Source: JBKQHQ01 sp052148715
GTDB taxonomy: Bacteria; Pseudomonadota; Alphaproteobacteria; Rhizobiales; Xanthobacteraceae
Length of the DNA stretch: 10,041 bases
Reading direction: 5' to 3'
Assembly: GCA_052148715.1 (NCBI GenBank)
Contig: JBKQHQ010000152.1
Location: 1-10,041, forward strand
Positions 1 to 8,200 of the stretch are shown here, one piece after another. The first letter of the stretch is position 1. The number at the start of each line of letters is the position of its first letter. Both the position numbers and the translations under genes were made by a program. Below the pieces are notes generated by a model. That model made no database searches and was not told the DNA's origin. It saw nothing but the letters and a program-made list of their open reading frames with translations.

Positions 1-2
1 CG

Positions 3-104
3 CACAATCTGATCCGAATAGCCCCAGGAAAAGACTCTCTGCGCCTCAAACGCAAAGTCGCCGCGTGGGACGACGACTTCCTCGCAACCCTCATTGCCGC
101 ATGA
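3..104 (+). CDS. C-terminal tail of an unidentified protein (partial)
   Basis: An open frame enters from the left edge and ends at TGA 102-104. Its last 33 residues include IRIAPGKDSLRLKRK followed by AAWDDDFLATLIAA. The mixed charged and hydrophobic composition looks like a genuine protein end, but I do not recognise the family; a transposase or other mobile-element protein is possible and unproven. The stop lies almost exactly where similarity to the WD40-caspase family begins on the same strand in another frame, so this may be one side of a recombination or insertion junction. Only the very end of the gene is visible, and chance openness over 34 codons cannot be excluded. Confidence 0.3.
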   Translation, partial: HNLIRIAPGKDSLRLKRKVAAWDDDFLATLIAA

Positions 105-612
105 TCTCTTCACCCGATTCCCCTGCAAAGACGATCACTGTTCGGCAGCCGCTCACGCTCGACGACGGCGAGAACGCGATCGAGGTCGTCGCTTACAACG
201 CCAAGGGCCTGATCGCATCGGTCCCTGTCGTGCTCAAGGTGGCGCGGGAGGGGCCGCAGGCCGCGGTCCAGCCGAGGCTTTACGTGTTTACCGTCGGCGT
301 CAACGACTACTACGACGGCCGGCTGCGGCTCACCTATGCGGCGCCGGACGCCACCGCCCTGGCGGATGCCCTGCAGCGGGCGGGCGAAAAGATTTACGAA
401 CGGATCGAGCTTAAGACTGTTCTCGACGCCGACGTTAGCGTGGCTAATCTCGATAAGATTTTTGCCGAGCTGAGCCAGCGCGTGCGTTCGCAAGACGTAT
501 TCGTGTTCTTCATTGCTGGGCACGGCAAGACGGTGGACGGTCGCTACTACTTTCTGCCGCATTTCCGCTACCAGGACGAGGATTCGATCGTACGACGCGG
601 GATCGGCCACTT
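105..612 (+). pseudogene. WD40-caspase remnant: Ig-like end plus first half of caspase domain
   Basis: The translation (frame of GTG 65) matches residues ~775-940 of the intact WD40-caspase encoded at 5290-8664. DDGENAIEVVAYNAKGL matches EEGENTIEVVAYNARNL; LYVFTVGVNDY matches LFVIAVGINDY; RSQDVFVFFIAGHGK matches HPRDVFVFLAAAHGK. The catalytic His codon is at 521-523. Similarity ends near 'RRGIG' (~609), before the catalytic Cys half, and the whole WD40 region is absent upstream. It is therefore truncated at both ends and cannot form an active protease. The frame stays open into the next gene by chance or by selection, making an 851-codon frame whose first ~200 codons I do not believe are used, because the following gene has its own ribosome site and signal peptide. 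The lost 3' end appears at 2742-2801. Confidence 0.8.
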
Positions 613-662
613 CCGCCCAATCATGGCCTGTGTCAGGATGCGCGCGCGAAGAAATTCCACTC

Positions 663-668
663 GGGGGA
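663..668 (+). promoter_or_regulatory. Ribosome binding site for the caspase-Bug gene
   Basis: GGGGGA stands five bases before ATG 674. It decides the start: the codons immediately after this ATG encode a classic signal peptide (MRVVAAFACAVMLV..., ending SYA), whereas the upstream GTG 65 would bury that signal about 200 residues inside the protein. Confidence 0.6.
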
Positions 669-673
669 TTACC

Positions 674-2620
674 ATGCGCGTTGTGGCAGCATTCGCATGT
701 GCCGTGATGCTGGTGTGCCTTGGCGCTCTGCCCAGCTATGCCGAGAAGCGCGTGGCGCTGGTGATCGGCAACGATCACTACGCCAATCTGCCGTCGGATG
801 AGCAACTGCGCAAAGCCGTCAACGATGCGCGCACCGTCGGCGACGCGCTTGCTACGCTCGGCTTTGAGGTCGTTCGCGGGGAGAACCTTGGCCGGCAGGC
901 GCTAGTCGACAAGTTCGACGAGTTCACCCAGCGGCTTTCCCCAGGCGACACGGCGTTCTTCTTTTTCTCCGGCCATGGGGTGTCGATCAACGGTGGAAAC
1001 TACATCCTGCCGGCGGACGTGCCCAATGCCACGGTCGGGCAGGATATGCGGCTCGTGCACGCCGCCTTCGGGGAAAGCGACATCGTCACCGAGTTGCAGG
1101 GGCGCGGCGTTCGGGTCGCAGTCGTCGTGCTCGATGCTTGTCGCAACAATCCGTTCAAGCGACCGGGCGGCAAAGGGGTTGGGACCGAGCGGGGGCTTGG
1201 GCGCGTCGAGCCAGTGCAAGGCGTGTTTACGCTTTATTCGGCCGGCCTCGGCCAGACGGCGCTCGACCGGCTTAGCGACGCCGACACTAACCCGAACTCG
1301 CTGTTCACCCGCGTGTTCGTTCCCGCGCTCGTGACGCCGGGGCTCGATCTAAAGGAATTGGCGGGGCAGGTACGCGAGAACGTGGCGCAACTGGCGTCCA
1401 CTGTGCAGCACAATCAGCGCCCCGCCTATTACGACGAGACGGTCGGCGGACGGATCTACCTCGCGGGCTTGCCAGCGAGCGGCACGCAGATCCCGACCGG
1501 CCAGCCGCTCGCTGTTGATCCGGCGGCCCAGGCTTGGGGGGTGACGCAGAACACGACGAGCGCGGCGGTCTTGGAAGATTTCATCCGGCAGTTTGGCAGC
1601 ACGCCCTACGGGTCGATGGCGCGCGCCCGGTTGGACGAGCTGAAACGACTTGCCGCCGTACCGCCGCCCGCTCAGCCACCTGCCTCGGCCACGCGCTTGA
1701 CGCCGGAGCAAGAGCGCGCGGCTCAAGCTTATCCGAGCCGCCCGGTGCGTCTGATGGTCGGATACCCGCCCGGCGGTGGCTCCGATATTATGGCGCGGCT
1801 CCTCGGCCAACAGCTAGCCGAACGCCTTGGGCAGGCTTTCGTCGTCGAGAATCGGGCGGGTGCAGCCGGCAATATTGCCGCAGAGGCAGTCACCAAGTCG
1901 CCCGCTGACGGCTACACCCTGCTGCTTTGCGGCGGAGTGAACACGATCAATACCGCCCTTTACGACAAGCTCAACTTCAACTTCAGCACCGACATTGCGC
2001 CGGTCGCGACGATCGCCCGCACGCCGCTCGTGATGGAAGTCAATCCGTCGGTGCCGGCCAGAACGGTCTCGGAGTTCGTTACTTACGCGAAGGCCAATCC
2101 GGGTAAGCTCGCCATGGCTTCGGCTGGCGTCGGCACGCTGCAGCACCTCACTGGCGAATTGTTCAAGGTCAAGACTGGGGTGGACTTAGTGCACGTACCT
2201 TATCATGGCGCGGTGCCGATGCTGACGGACTTGATCGGCGGACAGGTCCAGGTGGCGTTCGACAGCCTGACCACCTCCGGCCCGCACATCAAGGCCGGCA
2301 AGGTGCGGGCGCTGGCAGTAGCCACGGCGACGCGCTTGGAGACGCTCCCGGAAATCCCGACCATGGGCGATTTCGTGCCAGGGTTCGAGGCGAGCTCGTG
2401 GTACGGTGTGTGCGGTCCGAAGGGCATACCTCCTGAAATAGTGACCAAGCTTAACAAGGAGATCAATGCGGCCCTCGCCGACTCCAAGATCAAGGACATG
2501 TTCGACAGCCTGGGCATCGTCACGTTTGTAAGCTCGCCTTCTGATCTCGGTAGGCTTATAGCTGAGGAAACCCAGAAGTGGGCCGGGGTTGTGAAGTCGG
2601 CTGGCATCAAACTGCAATGA
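674..2620 (+). CDS. Exported caspase-like protease fused to a TctC/Bug solute-binding domain
   Basis: 648 residues. Residues 1-23 form a signal peptide with likely cleavage after SYA. Residues 25-265 are a peptidase C14 (metacaspase-like) domain: KRVALVIGN opens it, His101 lies in FFSGHG, and Cys156 lies in LDACRNNPF. The Asp two residues before the Cys is the position that shapes the S1 pocket of metacaspases, which suggests, by inference, a basic P1 preference. Residues 284-327 form an AW..T.NTTSAAVLEDFIRQFG linker of a kind I recall from other alphaproteobacterial caspase proteins. Residues 353-648 are a full-length Bug/TctC domain without its own signal: YPSRPVRLMVGYPPGGGSD, VVENRAGAAGN, SPADGYTLL, VHVPYHG, GGQVQVAFD. 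Bug proteins normally capture carboxylates for the TctAB permease, but no TctA or TctB gene is visible, so a sensor role is inferred. The gene lies between two pieces of a WD40-caspase pseudogene and converges on 3159-5066. Domain calls are firm; function is not. Confidence 0.92.
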   Translation: MRVVAAFACAVMLVCLGALPSYAEKRVALVIGNDHYANLPSDEQLRKAVNDARTVGDALATLGFEVVRGENLGRQALVDKFDEFTQRLSPGDTAFFFFSGHGVSINGGNYILPADVPNATVGQDMRLVHAAFGESDIVTELQGRGVRVAVVVLDACRNNPFKRPGGKGVGTERGLGRVEPVQGVFTLYSAGLGQTALDRLSDADTNPNSLFTRVFVPALVTPGLDLKELAGQVRENVAQLASTVQHNQRPAYYDETVGGRIYLAGLPASGTQIPTGQPLAVDPAAQAWGVTQNTTSAAVLEDFIRQFGSTPYGSMARARLDELKRLAAVPPPAQPPASATRLTPEQERAAQAYPSRPVRLMVGYPPGGGSDIMARLLGQQLAERLGQAFVVENRAGAAGNIAAEAVTKSPADGYTLLLCGGVNTINTALYDKLNFNFSTDIAPVATIARTPLVMEVNPSVPARTVSEFVTYAKANPGKLAMASAGVGTLQHLTGELFKVKTGVDLVHVPYHGAVPMLTDLIGGQVQVAFDSLTTSGPHIKAGKVRALAVATATRLETLPEIPTMGDFVPGFEASSWYGVCGPKGIPPEIVTKLNKEINAALADSKIKDMFDSLGIVTFVSSPSDLGRLIAEETQKWAGVVKSAGIKLQ

Positions 2621-2741
2621 CCAAGTCCGGTATGCACCACGTAAGACCGTACCACCTGCACGGCGCGTCACCCGCCGGTGATCCGCATCGTGAATAAGGT
2701 CGCGGCACGGCGGTGCGCAGAAGCAGGCTTCGCGGCCGTAG

Positions 2742-2801
2742 CGCGGCGAGGACTTTCCGCTCGTCAATCACCTAAAGGCACTGCCGCCTGCTGCGGTGCA
2801 G
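2742..2801 (+). pseudogene. 3' tail of a WD40-caspase gene
   Basis: Translated from 2745, this reads GEDFPLVNHLKALPPAAVQ, against GEDFPLVNRLPALPASAQ, the last 18 residues of the intact WD40-caspase at 5290-8664. The DNA is also close, for example GGCGAGGA.TTTCCGCT.GTCAA in both. The frame has a TAG just upstream (2739-2741), and the stop that should follow the final Gln is missing. It is in the same orientation as the remnant at 105-612 and supplies the opposite end of the same domain, so the two are probably halves of one gene separated by the caspase-Bug gene. Confidence 0.7.
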
Positions 2802-2902
2802 TCTTCGGCTGGCCGCGATGGCCGGTTATGGTCAGGTTTTCGGACGCCGGGATTGCTGCGCAAGCCACACGCTGATGCGGCCGGCGACCGAAAAGCGCCA
2901 AG

Positions 2903-2977
2903 GCACGAAATCGCGGTGTCTCCGCGCTCGCGGCTACATCACCCCGCGAAGCGGGCTATCGCGCAGCGATTTCGTGC
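2903..2977. repeat. Inverted repeat enclosing smaller hairpins
   Basis: The perfect 12-base arms GCACGAAATCGC (2903-2914) and GCGATTTCGTGC (2966-2977) enclose 51 bases. Inside are CCGCG-CT-CGCGG (2922-2933), flanked by short GGTG/CACC arms (2915-2918, 2940-2943), and CCCGC-GAA-GCGGG (about 2943-2955). ATCGC-GCA-GCGAT (about 2958-2970) is an alternative pairing that competes with the outer arm. The layout is a branched, cloverleaf-like fold. It could be a REP/BIME-type element, a transcript end for the convergent genes or an uncharacterised structured RNA. It is not a tRNA: no T-loop signature is seen. Confidence 0.5.
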
Positions 2978-3000
2978 TGTTGGCACATTCCCGCCGTGCC

Positions 3001-3059
3001 GCGGCCCTAGGTTCTGTCAATTGTGCCATCGCGGCACAGTCGCCTCGTTTGTAGGCCGC
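3001..3059. repeat. Nested inverted repeat
   Basis: The outer arms GCGGCC (3001-3006) and GGCCGC (3054-3059) enclose a second hairpin, TGTGCC-ATCGC-GGCACA (3022-3038). It follows the 2903-2977 cluster directly and precedes the REP-like unit, so three palindromic structures are stacked in about 200 bases. No T-tract follows on either strand, so a factor-independent terminator is not supported. Confidence 0.4.
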
Positions 3060-3078
3060 AACTGCTGTCAATCGGCGG

Positions 3079-3108
3079 GGGTCCCGACGCCGATCGGCGT
3101 AGCCATCC
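3079..3108 (-). repeat. REP-like palindromic unit, copy A
   Basis: Centred on the perfect palindrome ACGCCG-AT-CGGCGT. Its reverse complement matches 9008-9038 over about 30 bases (GGATGGCTACGCCG, then TCGGCGT and CGGGACCC) with one substitution and one single-base indel. The match stops abruptly on both sides, so the unit has defined borders. It lies 51 bases from the stop of the TRAP-caspase gene. It is likely a member of a dispersed palindromic repeat family; a transposon end is the alternative. Confidence 0.55.
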
Positions 3109-3158
3109 GTTTGATATTGTTCGTGGCGGAGGGGTCAGACTTCGGTGCTGAATTCCAG

Positions 3159-5066
3159 TTACTGCGGGCGGAAGGAAAGGACTTCGCCTGGCAATGAGCC
3201 GTAAACGAAGGGCTCCTGCTGGCGACCGGTGGCCGCGAGCACATCGTCGCGCACAAGGCGGAAAAGTAGCGAGATGTCGAGACCAGGCGTGTCGAGTCGC
3301 TTCACCAAGGCCGCCACGAACGGGCTATTGCCACCGTCGCCGTCGAGCGCCACCTGCCCGTGTTTCGCCGCATAGGCAACGAGGACGCCACCTTCGGGCT
3401 CGATCCGCGCCAATCCGCGCCCGATGGAGCGCGACGTGAGGGAGCGGCTCATGTTTGTGACGAACGGGTTGTCGCGGCATGCATCGAGGATAACGAGCCG
3501 AAGTTTCTTTGCGCTCTCTATGGCCGAAAGCACACGCTCCATCGGCACAGCCTCGTCCTGCACATCTTTGTCGGCCTTCAGCGCTGCGTCGACCGGTACA
3601 AGATAGTTGACGCCGCCGACCTCAATGCCGTGACCAGCATAATAGACCACCGCCCAGTCGGCTACCTCTGCCTCGCGCTCGAAGGCGCGTAGCGCTGCGA
3701 TCATGCCGTCTCGGGACAAGTCGTTCGACAACTGTACTGTCTTGAAGCCGACGCGCCGCAAGCTCTCGGCGACGACACCGGCATCACGCGCCGGATTCAG
3801 TAGTTTGGGGACGGCGCGGTAGTTTGCATTGCCCACGACGAGTGCAACCCTCACGTCACGCACGGTTGCTGTTGACGGGACCTGGGTGACCATGACGGGA
3901 GGCGCGCGCTGCGGCTGCTGAACCGCGGATGGCGACGGTACTGGAGGTAACGTGGCATCTACGGAGGAGGAAGCCACGGACGCGGATGGGGCGGCGGCAG
4001 TCGGCGCTGCTGTGTAACCAGCAGCTAAGCTACGGACGGCCGTCGCCTTCAGCATGTCCCATACCGGCTTCAGCTCAGGTTTGGTGCCAACGATGTCGTC
4101 GCCGATCGGACGCATCTTCTGCATCAGCTCGGCGTGATCCGCAGTCGAGAGCGTGATCAGCTCGCCGCCTTTGTCGACCCACGTCTTGCGCTGTTGAGCG
4201 ATGAACGCGCGGACCCAAGGGGCGGACTCGGCATCGACTTGCTTGCTGGCGCTCATCACGGTGGCTTGAAGGTCGGGCGGTAATCCTTCAAGCCATTTCT
4301 TGTTCAACATCGCGACGCTGAAGACGTAAGCGTGGCCGGTTTCCGTGACGTATTTGGCGCTGTCATAATATTGAAGCGCGACCATTACCTGCAATGCGCT
4401 CATGGCGCCGTCGAGCGCTCCTTGCTGGATCGCCGGCAACACGTCGCTGAGCGTCATCGCCACACCGGTCGCGCCGAGCCGCCTGATCTGCTCAAGCTGG
4501 AATTGCGAGGCGAGGATTCGAATCTTCTTGCCTTTAAGGTCTTCGAGTGCGCGGAAGGGCGCGCGCATCGCGAGGGCTGCCGGACCGCCCGAGAAAAAGA
4601 GGCTCGCCCCGACCAGACCTTTATTGCTGCCGAGCGCGAGAAAGGCTTTGGCGAAGTCGGCGTCCGCGACGGTCTTGATGGCTTGGTCTTCGGTCTGGAA
4701 CAGTCCCGGTGCGCCCAAGATCTCGAAGCGCTGATCCACCCCGATTAAGAATTCAGGCGGTCCGACCCAGGCTTGGATGGCGCCGAACTGAGTGCCCTCG
4801 ATCTGGCGTGGGATGCTGCCGAGCTGGCTCGCCGGATAGATCTCGGCTTTAATGCGCCCGTTCGAATTCTTCTCAACGACAGCCGCGAAACGGCGCATCC
4901 ACTCGTGCTGGTTGTCGTTGAGTGTTGACGTGCTGAGCTTCATCACAATCGGATTGTTTGCCTGCGCCGCTGCGTTGCCGACAAAGAGCGTGTCTGGATT
5001 TTGCGCGCCTGCGAGTGCGATAGTGCCAACCGCTGCAATATAACGGATGGGCCATTTGGATTGCAT
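3159..5066 (-). CDS. Exported TRAP (DctP-type) solute-binding domain fused to a caspase-like protease
   Basis: 635 residues from ATG 5064-5066, chosen because AGAGAGGA stands just upstream and a signal peptide follows (MQSKWPIRYIAAVGTIALAG..., likely cleaved after NAAAQA, residue 36). An in-frame upstream ATG at 5241-5243 would add 59 unlikely residues. Residues ~38-345 are a DctP domain: SQLGSIPRQIEGTQFGA, then LKGKKIRILAS with Arg183 at the position of the carboxylate-clamping Arg of TRAP binding proteins, then LSDVLPAIQQGALDGA. A Pro/Ala/Ser-rich linker spans ~350-400. Residues 402-635 are a C14 domain: RDVRVALVVGNANY, His479 in YYAGHG, Cys530 in LDACRDNPF. Domain order is the reverse of the convergent caspase-Bug gene. 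No DctQ/DctM permease gene is visible, so ligand-gated proteolysis in the periplasm is inferred. It lies 223 bases downstream of the WD40-caspase gene on the same strand and may be co-transcribed with it. Confidence 0.92.
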   Translation of the reverse strand: MQSKWPIRYIAAVGTIALAGAQNPDTLFVGNAAAQANNPIVMKLSTSTLNDNQHEWMRRFAAVVEKNSNGRIKAEIYPASQLGSIPRQIEGTQFGAIQAWVGPPEFLIGVDQRFEILGAPGLFQTEDQAIKTVADADFAKAFLALGSNKGLVGASLFFSGGPAALAMRAPFRALEDLKGKKIRILASQFQLEQIRRLGATGVAMTLSDVLPAIQQGALDGAMSALQVMVALQYYDSAKYVTETGHAYVFSVAMLNKKWLEGLPPDLQATVMSASKQVDAESAPWVRAFIAQQRKTWVDKGGELITLSTADHAELMQKMRPIGDDIVGTKPELKPVWDMLKATAVRSLAAGYTAAPTAAAPSASVASSSVDATLPPVPSPSAVQQPQRAPPVMVTQVPSTATVRDVRVALVVGNANYRAVPKLLNPARDAGVVAESLRRVGFKTVQLSNDLSRDGMIAALRAFEREAEVADWAVVYYAGHGIEVGGVNYLVPVDAALKADKDVQDEAVPMERVLSAIESAKKLRLVILDACRDNPFVTNMSRSLTSRSIGRGLARIEPEGGVLVAYAAKHGQVALDGDGGNSPFVAALVKRLDTPGLDISLLFRLVRDDVLAATGRQQEPFVYGSLPGEVLSFRPQ

Positions 5067-5289
5067 CGGATCCTCTCTGAGTTGCCTAAGGGGGCCGCAA
5101 CGAAAACGAACCTCTGAATACCGGGTAGGTAGCCCTGTGCCCAAAACATATCGTGGAACTCTCGATCTGACCATCCGCTCATACTTGATCGTTCGACGAA
5201 GGGAATTTCCCCTTGCGTGAGATGAGGCAGAGAGGAGGAGCATACCCCTTTATTCCGAGGGACCTGCAGGGCGGTCATCCCCGAATTCA
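5067..5289. other. Spacer between the two minus-strand caspase genes
   Basis: 223 bases without a convincing gene. The minus strand probably carries the leader of the TRAP-caspase gene. An imperfect palindrome, AAGGGAATTTCCCCTT (5199-5214, + strand reading), lies about 135 bases before the start codon and could be an operator. I could not pick out a convincing -35/-10 pair or a T-tract terminator, so whether the two genes are one operon is unresolved. Confidence 0.4.
5071..5078 (-). promoter_or_regulatory. Ribosome binding site for the TRAP-caspase gene
   Basis: On the minus strand AGAGAGGA ends four bases before ATG 5066. This purine-rich site fixes the start at the signal peptide rather than at the longer open frame. 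Confidence 0.6.
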
Positions 5290-8200
5290 TCACTGTGCAG
5301 AAGCAGGCAGCGCCGGCAACCGGTTGACCAGCGGAAAATCCTCGCCCCGCGAGCCCATCCTAGGCTTTTGGCTATACCCACCGGTGTCAATCCGCAGCAA
5401 CCCGCGATCGGCGTAGCGGGCCACGATCGACGCGCCTCGGAGCTGTGCGGCCACCGACCGTGCTGGCTGCGCGGTTGCCGAACCACGGCCGCGACTGATC
5501 TGGCGGCTCAGTTGCGGCGCCAAAGTCTGGATGTGCGCGGCGAGTTCGCTCAGCTCGATCTGGCCGTTGTTGTTCGTGTCACCGTTCACGAGCGCGTCGA
5601 GCAGCGCATAGGTGAACACGCCATGGCCCTTGTAACCCTCCAGCGCCGCTTGGTCGGCGGCCGCAGCCGTCAGAACCGGACGGCCCGTCGCCTCGTTCAG
5701 GCGACCCAGTGCCGCCTCGGAGCTGGCCAAGTCGATGCCGCTCGCCCGGCTCGCTACCAATGCCCCGCTCTCGCAGGTGTCGAGCAGGATCAGGCCTCGC
5801 CTCGCCTTGATTCGGTTGGCGAACCAATCCTGCAACTGCTCCTGCCCTATGGTGCCTTCCGTGACGAAGCGCCCCGACACCGAACGATAGTCCTGTGGGA
5901 TCAGATGGAAGCGGCCGTTCTCCGACTTGCCGTGCGCGGCGGCCAGGAAGACAAACACGTCGCGGGGGTGCATTCTGGCACTTACCTGATCGATCAGCAT
6001 TTCCAACTTCGCAGCCGTCGCGTCGCTGTCCAGCGCGTAGCTGACGTCCACCTCGGCATAGAGGCCCTCGCCAGCCGCTTTCATTGCGGCTCCAAACGCC
6101 TTGGCGTCGTCAACCGCGTGCGACAGTCGCGGGAAACCAAGATCGTTGTAGTCGTTGATGCCGACGGCGATGACGAAGAGCTTGGGCTTTGGTTGGTAGG
6201 CGGGCGCAGCCCAGGTCACGGTTGCGCCAACCGGGAGCGAGGAAAGTAAATTCCGTGCGTTGTAGGCCACCACCTCGATGGTGTTCTCGCCCTCCTCCAA
6301 CGCCAGCACCTGCCTAATCGTCCGCTCTTTGCCTGCGCCGGGAGCGTTGCTTACAACGCCCACCGTGACGCCATTGACGCGCCACTCGACGCGCCCAATA
6401 CCGCCGCCCGCCTCAGTGATGCGGGCCTCGGCCGTGATAAGCTCCTCCTGCGAGGTGCTGGCCTTGGCCGGCGAGATCATCGCTACGCGAGGTGCCCGCC
6501 CACTGTCGAGCACCTTCGCTAGGTCGAGTGCGCCCGCCGCCTTCTTTACCTCGCGGTCGGGATCGCCCGCCAGGTTCTCACGAACCAAGTCGGGGTCGTA
6601 CAGCGCCTGATACATTTGCTCGACGCTGTACGCCTCGAGACCTCGGACGATACCAACCATCTCATCGGCACCTTTTACCGAGCCCCCAAAGAAGCCCTCG
6701 GGAGTGAGCGTCAACCACTCTCCATCAACCGAACCAAAGAGCGTGGCCAGCAGCTCGCCCGTGAAAACGTTCCAAATCCGGGTTGTGTCGTCCCTTCCGC
6801 TTGAGAGTGCGCGAGTGCCGTCGGGCGAGAACGCGACGGAGTTAACGTCGCTGCTGTGGCCCCCGAAAGTGCGCAGCAGCTGCCCGCTCGCGGCGTCCCA
6901 TAATTTCAGCGTCTTGTCCCTACTCCCCGAGAGAGCGCGCGCGCCGTCTGGCGAGAAGGCGACAGAGAAAACCACGTCGGTATGCCCCGCGAACGTGCGC
7001 AATAGCTGCCCGCTCGCGGCGTCCCATAATTTCAGCGTGTGGTCGTCGCTCCCCGAAAGCACGCGCGTGCCGTCCGGCGAGAACGCGACGGAGTTAACGC
7101 CGCTGCTGTGCCCCGCGAAGGTGCGCAACAGCTGCCCGCTCGCGGCGTCCCATAATTTCAGCGTGCTGTCTTCGCTCCCCGAGAGCACGCGCATGCCGTC
7201 CGGCGAGAAGGCGACTGAGCGAATCCCGAAGGTGTGCCCCTCGAACGTGCGCAACACGTGGCCGGTCGCGACATCCCATAATTGGAGCGTCTTGTCGTCA
7301 TTCCCCGAGAGCACGCGCGTGCCGTCCGGCGAGAAGGCGACATAGTCAAACCCCGAGCCGTGCCCCTCGAACGTGCGCAGTAGCTGCCCGGTCGCGGCGT
7401 CCCATAATCTCGGCGTCCCGCCGTTGCTCCCCGACAGCACGCGCGCGCCGTCCAGCGAGAAAGCAACTGAGTTAACCAAATAGGATAACCCCTTGAAAGC
7501 GCGCAACAGCTGCCCGGTGGTGGCGTCCCATAGTTTGAGTCCACCGCGGTCGCTCCCCGAGATCACGCGGGTGCCGTCCGGCGAGAAGGCGGCGGCAGGG
7601 TAAACCGGGGCGGTGCGCCCAAAAGTGCGCAACCGTTGCGCGGTCGCCGTATCCCACAATTTAACGTCGTCGCCTCCCGAGAGCGCGCGGGTCCCATCGG
7701 GCGAGAAAGCGACAGAGTAGACCGCGATACTGTGTCCCTCGAACGTGCGTAACAGCTGCCCGGTTGCGACGTCCCACAGCTTGATCATCTGCGGCGCATC
7801 CTTAAAATCGCCTCCCGAGAGCACGCGGGTCCCATTGGGCGAGAAGGCGACAGACTCAACCTCGCCAACATGCCCCGCGAAGGTGCGTAGCAGCTGCCCA
7901 GTCGTCGCGTCCCATAATTTCAGCGTCTTGTCCTTGCTCCCGGACAGCACGCGCGTGCCGTCCGGCGAGAAAGCGACAGAGTTGACCAGACGGGCGTGCC
8001 CCGTGAAAGTGCGCAGTAGTTGCCCCGTCGCGGCGTTCCATAGTTTGAGCTCGCCCGGTTTATCGGAGAAAAGATCCCCACCTCCCGAGATGATGCGAGT
8101 GCCGTCCGGCGAGAATGCAAGAGCGTTAACGTCCTGGGCGTGCCCCGTGAAAGTGCGCAGCTGTTGTCCGGTCGCGGCGTCCCATAGTTTGAGCATCTGG

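Larger units (their letters stand above)
2621..3158. other. Convergent intergenic region, no intact gene
   Basis: No credible gene lies between the two convergent stop codons. The stretch contains the 3' tail of a WD40-caspase gene (2742-2801), two clusters of inverted repeats (2903-2977 and 3001-3059) and a palindromic REP-like unit (3079-3108). Short open frames across it show no recognisable protein similarity and vary in composition with the hairpins. No clear T-tract terminator is visible for either flanking gene; the hairpin clusters could serve as bidirectional transcript ends. Confidence 0.6.

Noticed and set aside
110..805. 231-codon minus-strand frame opposite the caspase remnant
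   Set aside because: Shadow of the + strand coding sequence; no motif or start signal.
2903..2977. Cloverleaf-like fold considered as a tRNA
   Set aside because: No T-loop GTTCRA or other tRNA signature, and arm lengths do not fit.
2796..3197. 133-codon + strand frame through the convergent gap
   Set aside because: It begins in the WD40-caspase tail remnant, then crosses hairpins, the REP-like unit and the 3' end of the convergent gene; no protein similarity beyond the first few codons.
5199..5214. AAGGGAATTTCCCCTT, which contains a eukaryotic kappaB-like word
   Set aside because: Irrelevant in bacteria; kept only as a weak possible operator palindrome in the spacer entry.
5405..5416. CGATCGGCGTAG shared with the REP-like unit at 3079-3108
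   Set aside because: Short match inside conserved coding sequence without the flanking parts of the unit; likely coincidence.
5368..6249. 293-codon + strand frame opposite the caspase domain
   Set aside because: It lies wholly antisense to a clearly conserved protease domain, with no recognisable family and a composition typical of a codon-bias shadow.
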